Shown: positions 24,150 to 32,200, counted from the first letter of the stretch. The stretch: 55,441 bases of DNA from DATJBF01 sp035515475 (GCA_035515475.1 DATJBF010000051.1:1-55441); one strand, 5' to 3'. Notes: generated by a model from the sequence alone, not told the origin. Made by a program: numbers and translations.

Positions 24150-25547
24150 CTACAATTCCGCCGATTCCGTGAATTCCGGCACGCGCACGTTGGCCTTGGG
24201 GCGCAGACCGCGCAGCGTTTCGGCGAAAGTCATCGCGGGAGTTTCATCGCCGTGAATCACGAAGATGCCGCGCAGCGGGCCGGTGACCTGTTCGGCCCAA
24301 GCGCGTAGCTCGTTCTTATCGGCGTGGCCGGAGAAGGCGTCGATGGTCTCGACCGTCGCGCGCACCTTGTAGGGTTCCCCGAAAATGTTGACCTCTTTGT
24401 GGCCCGTTGCCAGATGCGAACCGAGTGTGTGTGGCGCGCACCAGCCGACGATGAGGATGGTGTTGCGGTCGTCCTCGATATTGTTCTTGATGTGATGGCG
24501 GACGCGGCCGGCCTCGGCCATGCCGGAGGCGCTGATGATGACGCAGGGCTTTTTGAAATCGTTGAGCGCCTTCGATTCCTCGACGCTCTGGATGTAGGTA
24601 ATGTTGAGCGAGCTGAACGGATTGTCGCGGTTCATCATCACGTCGTAGAAGTTCTTGTTGAAACATTCCGGGTGGCGCCGGAACACTTCGGTCGCCTGGA
24701 GTGACAGGGGGCTATCCACGTACACCGGCAACGTCGGGATGCGTCGGCTCTGCATGATCTGGTAGGCGGTGTAGAGCAATTGCTGGGTGCGGCCGACGGC
24801 GAAGGCGGGGATAATAATCTTGCCGTTGCGTTCCACCGCCCGATTGATGATGGCGCAAACCCGATCGTTCACGTCGGTCAGTGGTTCGTGTTCCCGATTG
24901 CCGTAGGTGCTTTCGACGAGCAGATAGTCGGCGTCGCGCGGATGATCGGGATTGCGGAGAAGATCATTGTGGCCGCGACCCAGGTCGCCGCTGAACGCCA
25001 GCCGCACGGTGCGCCTCCCTTCCGCGATGTCGATTACGATCATCGCCGAGCCGAGCATGTGACCGGCGTCGAGCCAGGTGGCGGTCACGCCGTCGATGAT
25101 CGCGTTGGGCCGATTGTAGGATTCAACGGGGCGAAACTGTCCGAGGACGGCTTGGGCGTCGGCCTGCGTGTACAACGGTTTGGCGGGCGGCAGGCCTTTC
25201 TTGGCGTGTTTCTTGGTGACGAACGCCGCGTCCTGCTCCTGGATGTGGGCGCTGTCCATCAGCATCACGCGGCACAGATCGGCGGTGGCGTCGGTGCAAA
25301 AGATGGGACCGCGGAACCCGCTTTTGCCGAGCACGGGGATGACGCCGCTGTGGTCGATGTGGGCGTGACTGAGCAGCAGGACGTCGACTTGGGAACTGTC
25401 GAACGGCAGATGGCTGTTGCGTTCCAGCCACTCGGCCCGATGGCCCTGATACATGCCGCATTCGATGAGGATTCTCTTCCCGTTGGCTTCCAGCAGATAC
25501 TTGGAACCGGTGACGGTACGCGTCGCGCCGAAGAACGTGAGTTTCAT
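24150..25547 (-). CDS. MBL-fold beta-CASP RNA/DNA hydrolase (CPSF/YSH1-like)
   Basis: 465 residues. Metallo-beta-lactamase motifs: TGSKYLL, LLLSHAHIDHSGVIPVLG (HxHxDH), WLDAGHMLGSAM, and the SGDLGRGHND aspartate. The beta-CASP insertion shows ESTYGNREH, IIPAFAVGRTQQLLY, PVYVDSPLSLQATEVF, IISASGMAEAGRVRHH, and FSGHADKNEL with a downstream VIHGDE. These match prokaryotic CPSF-like exo/endonucleases, probably acting on RNA. No KH domain is present. Its precise substrate is not known from sequence. Confidence 0.88.
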   Translation of the reverse strand: MKLTFFGATRTVTGSKYLLEANGKRILIECGMYQGHRAEWLERNSHLPFDSSQVDVLLLSHAHIDHSGVIPVLGKSGFRGPIFCTDATADLCRVMLMDSAHIQEQDAAFVTKKHAKKGLPPAKPLYTQADAQAVLGQFRPVESYNRPNAIIDGVTATWLDAGHMLGSAMIVIDIAEGRRTVRLAFSGDLGRGHNDLLRNPDHPRDADYLLVESTYGNREHEPLTDVNDRVCAIINRAVERNGKIIIPAFAVGRTQQLLYTAYQIMQSRRIPTLPVYVDSPLSLQATEVFRRHPECFNKNFYDVMMNRDNPFSSLNITYIQSVEESKALNDFKKPCVIISASGMAEAGRVRHHIKNNIEDDRNTILIVGWCAPHTLGSHLATGHKEVNIFGEPYKVRATVETIDAFSGHADKNELRAWAEQVTGPLRGIFVIHGDETPAMTFAETLRGLRPKANVRVPEFTESAEL

Positions 25548-26263
25548 GATGATCGCGCTACCTTAGCGGGGGAAGACAAGCCTACGCGATAAAAAAACGC
25601 CGGCTCCAACTGCCGGTCTGCCGCCCTGGCCCCTCGGCCTCTCCTTGCGTCGGGCATGACCGCCGAGCGGATAGCCCGCAACACCGGATCGGCGCTCGCC
25701 GAGCGCCGCCACGATCCCGATTCCCCGCACTCGTGCGAAACAGCCTGCACGGCAACGAAATCAATTAACACTCGGTGTCAACCCGCGAATTCACGCGAAT
25801 GCTTTACCGTGTCATGCTGAGCTTGTCGAAGCATCCCAGTCGTTTCGGTGACACACCTGCTGGCTGCTGGCTGACCGCTGACAGCTGACGGCGGATGGCT
25901 TTCTTGAGCGTTCGATGTTCAAAGTTCAGCGTTCACTGTTCGACGTTCAGGCGTCCTGCGCCCTTCCTTCTGGATGCTGGCTTCTGAATTCTGTCTCTTC
26001 CCATCTTGACCCTCCTTCCGTTCGGCGCTAGAAAATGCTCCCAGGCTAGTATCGGAGGTAGGCGTCCCGCCAAACCCGTCTGTTGGCATCGCCAAGAATG
26101 AGGCTATGTGCGAATCAAGGAGCACCTTGTGAATTGTGAGACGCGGCCCTGACGAAATTCGAGAACCGGCTACCGGTCGACAAGGAACTGGCGCGACTGA
26201 TCAACGAAGGGGAACGTCATTTACAGAAACAAGGGATGTGACCCCATTTCCCCTGCTACTGCC
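25548..26263. other. 716-nt gene-poor gap with decayed sequence
   Basis: No convincing gene. It holds a CG-rich stretch (25595-25745), a GTCATGCTGAGCTTGTCGAAGC repeat block (25809-25830, ending TTTCGGTGACAC near 25856), a run of short near-repeats (GTTCGATGTTCAAAGTTCAG region, 25909-25950), and a short frame remnant at 26140-26241. Base composition drifts away from that of the neighbours. Confidence 0.6.
26140..26241 (+). pseudogene. 3' remnant of an unidentified gene
   Basis: An open frame directly after a stop codon, without ATG, encoding DAALTKFENRLPVDKELARL and a further 13 residues (INEGERHLQKQGM) before TGA. The composition is protein-like (amphipathic, charged) and looks like the C-terminal end of a real protein. 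I cannot name the family. Confidence 0.3.
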
Positions 26264-27094
26264 ATGAACATGAGCTCTCAAAAGATGATCGTTTGGAGCG
26301 GTGCTGCCACGGCCTTGGTAGGTTTTGTCCTTTTACTTTTTGGGATTGCCGGTTATGTCGCTACGAGACTGGGCGTCCAAAGTATCTGGCTTCCTCTTTG
26401 GCTATCCGTGTTTGAAGTGATCCGTCCCGTGAGCTTTTTTCTGCTGCCCGCCGGGTTCTTGCTGTCTTGCCTGACGCTCAGGTCCGAACTTAATGGCCGG
26501 TATCGTATCCTGTTAGCCTTGCTCGATGTCGCTGTCCCCCTTTTGCTGTTTGGCGCAGCTGTCGGCATCGAGCAGTGGTTGGTTGGCGAAGGGAAGCGGC
26601 GTTCCATTAGCTCACGGGCTGACGGCGTTCCTGTTGGCGCGCAAGCTCGCGAGGCTGGTGGGACGGTCTATTTGCCCGATCTATCTCTAGAGACGCTTGA
26701 AGGTAAACAAGTCAAAATTCAAGATCTGATTCGAGGCGGAAAGGTTGCAGTGCTTGTATTTTGGGCCAGCTACGATTCATCCTGGTGTCGAAACGTAAGA
26801 ACTGTGAATGCTAACTTCGAGGCACATAAGTCGGAAGGGCTAGTTGCCGTTGGGATCAACGAACAAGAACCAAAAGATGGAGTTCAGAAGTTTATCCAAA
26901 AGGAGGGAATAGCGTTTCCCGTAGTGTTAGATATAAACGGCGAATACCTTCAATCTCTACATCTCCACGGTTCCATAGAGAAGGTACTTGTGGTTGATGC
27001 GAGTGGGCGAGTGATCGAGAACCTATCGAGATGCCAAGAAGTTCAAGATCGCCTGGCAGACATTGTACAGCGGCAATTGAGAGATCAGCAGTGA
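26264..27094 (+). CDS. Membrane-anchored thioredoxin-fold (TlpA/redoxin-like) protein with one active-site cysteine
   Basis: 276 residues. Three or four N-terminal hydrophobic segments (ALVGFVLLLFGIAGYVATRL, SIWLPLWLSVFEVIRPVSFF, LLALLDVAVPLLLFGAAVGI) precede a periplasmic redoxin domain: LPDLSLETLEGKQVKIQDL, VAVLVFWASYDSSWCRNV, GLVAVGINEQEPKDGVQKF, GIAFPVVLDINGEYLQSL and a C-terminal KVLVVDASGRVIENL. The usual WCxxC is reduced to WCRNV, so disulfide exchange in the standard way is unlikely. The DNA is clearly more AT-rich than its neighbours and the gene sits between remnants, suggesting acquisition by transfer. Confidence 0.75.
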   Translation: MNMSSQKMIVWSGAATALVGFVLLLFGIAGYVATRLGVQSIWLPLWLSVFEVIRPVSFFLLPAGFLLSCLTLRSELNGRYRILLALLDVAVPLLLFGAAVGIEQWLVGEGKRRSISSRADGVPVGAQAREAGGTVYLPDLSLETLEGKQVKIQDLIRGGKVAVLVFWASYDSSWCRNVRTVNANFEAHKSEGLVAVGINEQEPKDGVQKFIQKEGIAFPVVLDINGEYLQSLHLHGSIEKVLVVDASGRVIENLSRCQEVQDRLADIVQRQLRDQQ

Positions 27095-27119
27095 ATTAGA
27101 CGCTCCGGTGCCTCATCTA

Positions 27120-27276
27120 TCCATTATTCATTTGGATCAACGATGCTGTGACAGGGGCCAGCTACAACAACGTGAATGAGTTGACGAGTCAACCAGGGGG
27201 CGGGCAACTGCGGTTCCGGGGCACGGTGAACGAGCCCGTGTCGAGCCTGACCATTGGCGGAGAGCGGACCGTGTGA
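27120..27276 (+). pseudogene. Remnant of an RHS/YD-repeat protein gene
   Basis: An open frame lacking a start and ending TGA at 27274-27276. It encodes NDAVTGASYNNVNELTSQPG followed by GGQLRFRGTVNEP and VSSLTIGGERTV. The order YNNxNxLTxxxGGGxLRFxGxxxEP is the segment that precedes the RHS core in verrucomicrobial RHS-repeat proteins as I recall them. The rest of the gene is absent. Confidence 0.55.
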
Positions 27277-27334
27277 TGACAGCTGTACATCGCAACCAAG
27301 ACCAACGGGCGCGACAAAAAAAGTGCGGCCCGGG

Positions 27335-27655
27335 CTACGGCAGGCCGAGCATCTTTTTCCCGGCGGTCGAAATACGGGCGAGATTCCACGGCGGGTCGAG
27401 GACGATGTCGACGTTCGCTTCGCCGACGCCCTGAAGTTCGAGCAACTTGCGTTGCACCTGCGCGGAGATTTGACCGGCCAGCGGGCAGCCCGGCGACGTG
27501 AGAGTTAGTTTCACGTCGACGCGCGTGTCGGTGGTGCCGGCCACGGGTTGGAGGTGCAAATCGTAGACCAGCCCAAGGTCCACGATATTGCACGGCAGTT
27601 CGGGATCGTAGCATTCTTTGAGCTTGGCGAAGACTTCCTGGTCGGTGACGGCCAT
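27335..27655 (-). CDS. MIP18/DUF59-family iron-sulfur cluster assembly factor (SufT/PaaD-like)
   Basis: 106 residues from ATG 27655 (MAVTDQEVFAKLKECYDPEL); AAGGAG lies 8 nt upstream on the minus strand. The MIP18 core is clear: CYDPELPCNIVDLGLVYDL, VDVKLTLTSPGCPLAGQI with the conserved cysteine, and DIVLDPPWNLARIS. Proteins of this family help load Fe-S clusters. It is the last gene of a co-directional Rrf2-Mrp-MIP18 set with a 16-nt gap from Mrp, which supports that role. Confidence 0.9.
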   Translation of the reverse strand: MAVTDQEVFAKLKECYDPELPCNIVDLGLVYDLHLQPVAGTTDTRVDVKLTLTSPGCPLAGQISAQVQRKLLELQGVGEANVDIVLDPPWNLARISTAGKKMLGLP

Positions 27656-27671
27656 GAGCGTTCTCCTTGGG

Positions 27672-28757
27672 CTATGGCTTCTCGATTTGGCGCAGTATCG
27701 TCTCGGCGCACCGCAGGAACGCCTGGGCCGGTTCACTGTTCGGATCGGCGACGACGATCGGCAGTCCTTTGTCGCCACAAATCCGGATGTCGGCGTACAG
27801 CGGGATCTCCCCGAGGAACGGGACTTCCAGTCGTTCCGCCTCCTGCTTGCCGCCGCCGTGACCGAACACGTCGTCGTGTTGGCCGCAATGCGGGCAGACG
27901 TAGTAGCTCATGTTCTCGATGATGCCGAGGATGCGCACGTTGACCTTTTCGAACATCGCGATGCCGCGCCGGGCCACCTCCAGCGCCACGTCCTGCGGCG
28001 TCGTCACAATCACGCCGCCATCGAGCGCGATGGTTTGCGCCAGCGAAAGCTGCGCGTCGCCGGTGCCGGGCGGCAGATCCACCACCAGCAGATCCAATTC
28101 GCCCCAATTGACCGCGAGACTGAACTGCTGGATGGCTTTCATGATCATCGGTCCGCGCCAAATCACGGGTGAACTGTTGTCCAACAGCAGGGCCATGCTC
28201 ATCAGTTTCAGTCCGAAATTCTCGACGGGATCGAGTTTGTCGTCGGTAATCGTCGGCCGCCGGACCGCGCCCATCATCTTGGGCACGCTCGGCCCGTAAA
28301 CGTCGGCATCCATCACGCCGATTTTCTGGCCGAGCTTGGTGAGCGCGCACGCGAGGTTTACCGCCACGGTCGATTTGCCGACGCCGCCTTTGCCGCTGCC
28401 CACGGCGATGATGTGTTTCACACCGGGGATTTCCGGCCGCGCGGGCGCAGCGCCGCCGGCCCCGGCCATCGGCATCTGATCCTGCGGCGGCTGTTGCGCG
28501 GTCATCTCCACGGTCACGCGTCCGATGCCGTCGCACGCTTTGACGGCGGACTCGACGTCCAGCTGGATTTGGCGCGGGACCGCCGGATCGCGGGTCATGA
28601 CATGGAGTGCGATGTGGACGTCGTTGTGGTGGCCGATGTCGATGGACTTGACGATGCCGAAGCTGACGATGTCGCGGCTGAAGCCGGGGAACTTTACGCT
28701 CTTGAGGACTTCGCGCACCCGCTCCTCGGTCAAGGGATGCTCGACTCGGCCAGCCAT
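27672..28757 (-). CDS. Mrp/ApbC/NBP35-family Fe-S carrier P-loop ATPase
   Basis: 361 residues. An N-terminal DUF59/MIP18-like domain (VREVLKSVKFPGFSRDIVSF ... VKACDGIGRVTVEM) and a proline/alanine linker lead into a deviant Walker A GSGKGGVGKST, switch DADVYGPSVPKMMG, LVVDLPPGTGDAQLS, and the cluster-binding YYVCPHCGQHDDVFG with the CxxC pair. Mrp/ApbC proteins bind and transfer 4Fe-4S clusters as dimers. It starts 6 nt after the Rrf2 stop, so the regulator and carrier are almost certainly cotranscribed. Confidence 0.94.
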   Translation of the reverse strand: MAGRVEHPLTEERVREVLKSVKFPGFSRDIVSFGIVKSIDIGHHNDVHIALHVMTRDPAVPRQIQLDVESAVKACDGIGRVTVEMTAQQPPQDQMPMAGAGGAAPARPEIPGVKHIIAVGSGKGGVGKSTVAVNLACALTKLGQKIGVMDADVYGPSVPKMMGAVRRPTITDDKLDPVENFGLKLMSMALLLDNSSPVIWRGPMIMKAIQQFSLAVNWGELDLLVVDLPPGTGDAQLSLAQTIALDGGVIVTTPQDVALEVARRGIAMFEKVNVRILGIIENMSYYVCPHCGQHDDVFGHGGGKQEAERLEVPFLGEIPLYADIRICGDKGLPIVVADPNSEPAQAFLRCAETILRQIEKP

Positions 28758-28763
28758 GGCGCC

Positions 28764-29222
28764 TCAATTCACCGCGGCGGGTGTTTGGCCTTCACGGGGG
28801 ACGAGTGGCTTCGGCCGGAGAAGATCGGCGAGACTCGTGCGGGCGAACACTTCGTTGACGCGGTTCTGTGCTTCGCCGAACACGGCGCACAAGGTGCAAT
28901 TGCTCATGCGGTCCGTGGACACCACGCATTCGGGCTCGTCGGTCACACACTTCTGCAGGGCAAAGACCGCTTCCACGCACTGAAAGACCTGTAACAGCGT
29001 GATTTCCTGGGGTGGTTTTGCGAGGCTGAATCCGCCGTGGGCGCCGCGGATCGATCGCACGAAGCCCGCCTTCGCCAGCGATTGAAATATCTTGGCCAGG
29101 AAGCTTTTCGGAACGCCTTCGGCGTCGCTGATCTCGTCGATCATGACGGTCCGCTCCCCTGGCTGGCGGGCGAGGTACAACAGCCCGATAATCGCATATT
29201 CGCCTGCTCGTGTGACTTGCAT
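28764..29222 (-). CDS. Rrf2-family regulator with IscR-like cysteines
   Basis: 152 residues from ATG 29222 (MQVTRAGEYAIIGLLYLARQ). An N-terminal winged HTH (IDEISDAEGVPKSFLAKIFQSLAKAGFVRSIRGAHGGFSL, quoted in parts: VPKSFLAKIFQSLAKAG and RGAHGGFSLAKPP) is followed by a cysteine cluster C-VTDEPE-C-VVSTDRMSN-C-TLC, compatible with a [2Fe-2S] sensor as in IscR. It heads the Rrf2-Mrp-MIP18 operon and has a strong promoter just upstream, so self-regulation in response to Fe-S status is a reasonable inference. Confidence 0.92.
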   Translation of the reverse strand: MQVTRAGEYAIIGLLYLARQPGERTVMIDEISDAEGVPKSFLAKIFQSLAKAGFVRSIRGAHGGFSLAKPPQEITLLQVFQCVEAVFALQKCVTDEPECVVSTDRMSNCTLCAVFGEAQNRVNEVFARTSLADLLRPKPLVPREGQTPAAVN

Positions 29223-29259
29223 GGTTGAATCGGAGCGGAGCGGTCTTCTTTCTGCGGCC

Positions 29260-29288
29260 AATATAGGGAGCGGTTCCACAAATGTCAA
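29260..29288 (-). promoter_or_regulatory. Sigma70-type promoter of the Rrf2-Mrp-MIP18 operon
   Basis: Minus strand: -35 TTGACA (29288-29283), a 17-nt spacer, -10 TATATT (29265-29260), about 37 nt before the Rrf2 ATG. The -35 is perfect and the -10 matches 5 of 6. The spacer and -10 flank is where an Rrf2 dimer would be expected to bind; CCTATATTGG around the -10 is partly symmetrical. Confidence 0.75.
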
Positions 29289-29357
29289 CGCCTGTGGTCC
29301 CAAAATTCTTGCGGAAAGACGCCGGATCGTCTGCTACACTTAAGACGGGAGGCAAGA

Positions 29358-29654
29358 ATGGCAACGGCACCGGCGAAACTCTCGGAGGCGGAAACCGCGC
29401 GACGGCTGGCGGCGTTGAGAGGTTGGCGGCGCGAGGGCGATGCGATCGCCAAGGAATTCGTGCTGGCGGGATTCACAGAGGCGGCGCAATTCATCGCCAA
29501 GATCGCTCCCGCCGCCGACGCGATGGATCATCATCCGGACGTGCAGCTGTACCGGTACAAACGGGTGAAGATCATTCTCACCACACACAGCGCAGGCGGC
29601 ATCACGCAAAACGATTTCGATCTCGCCGCAAGAATCGACGGCTTGGCTGCTTGA
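29358..29654 (+). CDS. phhB: Pterin-4a-carbinolamine dehydratase
   Basis: 98 residues. It dehydrates 4a-hydroxytetrahydropterin, recycling the pterin cofactor of aromatic amino-acid hydroxylases; some homologues are orphan. Family pattern: LRGWRREGDAIAKEFVLAGF, then the active-site AMDHHPDVQLYRYKRVKIIL and THSAGGITQNDFDLAARID. GGGAGG lies 8 nt before the ATG. An extended -10 TGCTACACT at 29332-29340 may drive it. It is divergent from the Rrf2 gene. No hydroxylase gene is in the window. Confidence 0.9.
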   Translation: MATAPAKLSEAETARRLAALRGWRREGDAIAKEFVLAGFTEAAQFIAKIAPAADAMDHHPDVQLYRYKRVKIILTTHSAGGITQNDFDLAARIDGLAA

Positions 29655-29682
29655 ACAACGGGGATTCTTCGCTCTGCTCAAA

Positions 29683-30159
29683 ATGACCGACTTGGGAAAT
29701 CCGCGACCGAGGATCGTGATCTGCAAGCAGGCGCGGACCCTCGTCGTGTACGATGGCGACGAAGAAGTGATGCGAGGGCCGGTGGTGCTCGGCAAGAACT
29801 CGGCGGACAAGCAGCGCGAGGGGGACCTGGCCACGCCCGAGGGTAGCTTCTACGTTTGCTGCAAGAATCCCGAAAGCCAGTATCACCGGTTTCTTGGTTT
29901 GAGCTACCCGAATCTGGAAGACGCCGCGCGCGGGCTGCGCGACCAACTGATCACGCGGGCCGAATACGAGCAGATTCGCGAGGCGACTGCCCGGCGCGAT
30001 TGTCCACCGTGGAAGACCGCGTTGGGCGGCGAGGTCGGCTTGCACGGACCGGGTCCGAATACGACCTGGACGCACGGCTGCATTGCCATGAGCATCGAGC
30101 AAATTGAGCGACTCTACGATTTGCTCGAGGTCGGAGATGAGGTGACGATTCTGCCGTGA
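29683..30159 (+). CDS. L,D-transpeptidase (YkuD domain), no signal peptide
   Basis: 158 residues. The YkuD catalytic region is present as GLHGPGPNTTWTHGCIAM, with the catalytic cysteine in THGC and an upstream histidine; MRGPVVLGKNSADKQREGDL and TPEGSFYVCCKNPES are the usual substrate-groove strands. These enzymes make or remodel 3-3 peptidoglycan cross-links or anchor lipoproteins in the periplasm. No signal peptide or membrane segment is seen from this start, and no better start exists upstream, so export is unexplained. Confidence 0.85.
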   Translation: MTDLGNPRPRIVICKQARTLVVYDGDEEVMRGPVVLGKNSADKQREGDLATPEGSFYVCCKNPESQYHRFLGLSYPNLEDAARGLRDQLITRAEYEQIREATARRDCPPWKTALGGEVGLHGPGPNTTWTHGCIAMSIEQIERLYDLLEVGDEVTILP

Positions 30160-30190
30160 AGACCATGGGCGCAGTCCTCAAATCGAGGTG

Positions 30191-30297
30191 TCATTCTGAT
30201 CTTGCCCGGAAAGCTTTCGGGGCGGGCGAAGAATCTCTCGCTTTGACGATTACCGTACATACTGCCGGGAGACCCTTCGCTCCGCTCAGGGTGACAA
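30191..30297. repeat. GTCATTC...GAATCTC...CTCAGGGTGAC repeat, near-complete copy
   Basis: Begins GTCATTCTGATCTTGCCCGG, contains AAGCTTTCGGGGCGGGCGAA and GAATCTCTCGC, then GAGACCCTTCGCTCCGCTCA and GGGTGACA. It matches the nuoI-nuoJ copy in both outer blocks but has a different, longer centre. It occupies almost all the gap before the rhomboid gene, ending 7 nt before its start. Confidence 0.7.
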
Positions 30298-30304
30298 ACT
30301 GCAG

Positions 30305-31969
30305 ATGACCCAGCGCTTCCTCGTTTATCCGATCCTGTTCCTCGTCGTAATGCAGTTGGTGCCGTTTCTACATCGCGACGGACGTTGGTTCGCAGCCCAA
30401 ATTGCGCAGTTGTCCGTCACCCTGCTGGCCTGCCTGGGGGCGCTTTGTTTCAGCGACCAGTTTGTTTGGGTCGTCATCGCCTGGGCTCTGTTCGGAGCCT
30501 TCGTCGTCACGCCGAGGCTGTTGTCGCGTCTGGCCATGCGTCAGCAAGCCATGGGCAGGTGGGTGCTCGCGGCCCGACTCTGGCGCGCGTCGGGGCGGCT
30601 GACGTTTGGTCATCTGGGGCGATTGCACCGGGTGTACGGTGCGGCCTTGGAGCGACTTGGCGCCGGACAGCGGTATGAAGCGGAAACATTGCTCGCCCGG
30701 TGCGCCAGCGGTCCGATGCCGGGTGCGATCTGCGGGATGGTGCGCGTGTGGGAGTTGACGCTGCTGCACGGTTGTCGGGACTGGGAGCGTACTGCGGCGT
30801 TCTACGAAAGCGTCGAGGACTGGGGCACGCTATCGGCCGCGATGCGCGCCCGGTTGCTGGCCGCGCGGGCGTTTGCCGAAATCGGGCAGATCGAGCGTGC
30901 GTTGCGCAGCCTGCAACTGGTCGCGCTCTCGCCGCGCACCGTTGGCGCAATGGAACAGCAACTCTGGGCGGCGCGCGTGTCCGTTGCCGCGTTGGCCGGC
31001 GATGCTCGTGGCTTGGAAGAACTCTTGCGGCGCCGGGCGTCCGGGCGACAATCGCGCCAGCACCAGCGGTTCGCCGCTTACTGGCGTGGACGGTGTGCCT
31101 TGGTGCGCGGCGATCGCCCGGAAGCGGTGCGATGGCTCACGCGCGCACGGGAATTGACGCTTCCGTCGGACCGGTTGTGGGGCGACGCGATCGCCGAGCG
31201 ACTGAAGCTGGCGGAAACCGTTGGAACGACGTTCGTCTCGGGCACGGAAGACGTGGGATTGACGTGGGGAGCGGCAGTTTCGGCGCCGGTTTGCGCGGCG
31301 CAGAGTCCGCGTTATGCGCACGGGTGGGAAGTGCTCGAGTTGGCCGAGCAGCAGGCGGCGGGCTGGCATGCGCTGATGCACTTTGGACGGCCCGCACCGC
31401 TGACGTTGGCGGTGTTGGTCATCCTGACGCTGGTCTATCTGGTGGACGCGTTGTGGTTTACCCCTCACTGGCATACGCCGCTGTGGTTGTGGGCGGGCAA
31501 CACGACGGATACATTGCATCATGGGGAGTGGTGGCGCGTGACGACCACGTTGTTCCTGCATGCCAACCTGTTGCATCTGGCGATGAACGGCATCGCGTTG
31601 TGGATGTTTGGGTCGGCGGTGGAGAAGACGATGGGGTGGTGGCGGTTTCTGGTGCTGTTCCTCGTGGCCGGCTCGCTGGGCAATCTGCTGAGTGCCTTCA
31701 ACGTCCGCTACGAAGTGGCGGTGGGCGCCAGTGGGGGAATTTTCGGATTGGTCGGCGCGTTTGTCGTGGCGGTGTATCGATTGGATGGGCCGATGTACGG
31801 GGCCATGCGCCGCCGGCTGTTGCTGCTGCTGGGCCTGATGGTGGCGGCGGATTTTTCGATTGGCTGGCTCGAACCGCAGATTGACAACGTCGCTCACGTC
31901 GGCGGGTTCGTGGCGGGGATTATCATCGCCGCGGTGTTGTACCGGCGGCGCAAACGAGTGGCCTCATAG
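30305..31969 (+). CDS. Rhomboid intramembrane serine protease with a long N-terminal helical-repeat region
   Basis: 554 residues. Two N-terminal hydrophobic segments (about residues 1-65) are followed by a soluble region of about 300 residues with TPR-like helical pairs (for example MRARLLAARAFAEIGQIERA, VSVAALAGDARGLEELLRRR). The C-terminal rhomboid domain has HHGEWWRVTTTLFLHANLLH with LHLAMNGIALWMFG, the catalytic serine in GASGGIFGLVGA, and the catalytic histidine in NVAHVGGFVAG. The substrate is unknown. The large cytosolic repeat region suggests a partner-binding role. The gene ends just upstream of the original tRNA-Leu promoter. Confidence 0.88.
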   Translation: MTQRFLVYPILFLVVMQLVPFLHRDGRWFAAQIAQLSVTLLACLGALCFSDQFVWVVIAWALFGAFVVTPRLLSRLAMRQQAMGRWVLAARLWRASGRLTFGHLGRLHRVYGAALERLGAGQRYEAETLLARCASGPMPGAICGMVRVWELTLLHGCRDWERTAAFYESVEDWGTLSAAMRARLLAARAFAEIGQIERALRSLQLVALSPRTVGAMEQQLWAARVSVAALAGDARGLEELLRRRASGRQSRQHQRFAAYWRGRCALVRGDRPEAVRWLTRARELTLPSDRLWGDAIAERLKLAETVGTTFVSGTEDVGLTWGAAVSAPVCAAQSPRYAHGWEVLELAEQQAAGWHALMHFGRPAPLTLAVLVILTLVYLVDALWFTPHWHTPLWLWAGNTTDTLHHGEWWRVTTTLFLHANLLHLAMNGIALWMFGSAVEKTMGWWRFLVLFLVAGSLGNLLSAFNVRYEVAVGASGGIFGLVGAFVVAVYRLDGPMYGAMRRRLLLLLGLMVAADFSIGWLEPQIDNVAHVGGFVAGIIIAAVLYRRRKRVAS

Positions 31970-31978
31970 GAAGAAGCG

Positions 31979-32007
31979 TTGCGGGGCGGCAACGAATCCG
32001 GTATGTT
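31979..32007 (+). promoter_or_regulatory. Original tRNA-Leu promoter, now orphaned by the mobile element
   Basis: -35 TTGCGG (31979-31984), 17-nt spacer, -10 TATGTT (32002-32007), 12 nt before the truncated tRNA-Leu 5' half. Its position fits a stable-RNA promoter. The intact tRNA-Leu now lies 7.3 kb away, so this promoter would instead fire into the element. Confidence 0.6.
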
Positions 32008-32019
32008 CGCGGCCGGGAC

Positions 32020-32059
32020 GCGCGAGTGGCGGAATTGGCAGACGCGCAGGACTTAGGAT
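32020..32059 (+). repeat. attL: 40-bp copy of the tRNA-Leu 5' half (truncated tRNA)
   Basis: Identical over 40 bp to the first 40 bases of the intact tRNA-Leu(TAG) at 39323-39362, from the acceptor strand GCGCGAG through D-arm to the anticodon loop (GGACTTAGGAT). After the repeat the sequences diverge (TCTAACAAG here, CCTGTGGGG there). This marks the left end of a site-specific insertion. Confidence 0.95.
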
Positions 32060-32176
32060 TCTAACAAGCCTTGTCTCGCAAGTGGCGTCGCGCCACGACA
32101 ATGCGCTGACGCTGCGCGAGTTGCATATCGGGGCGAGTCCCATCGCTTCCCATGCTCTCCCGTCAAATCCCCTGCC

Positions 32177-32200
32177 GAGTTACTGCAAAAGTTACGACAG
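32177..32200 (+). repeat. Putative integrase arm-type site, left copy
   Basis: A 24-bp sequence identical to 39246-39269, containing GTTACTGCAAAAGTTAC, that is two GTTAC half-sites 12 bp apart. It lies 118 nt inside attL. The other copy is 53 nt inside attR, within the integrase coding end. In the excised circle the two would flank the attP core in the same orientation. Confidence 0.6.
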
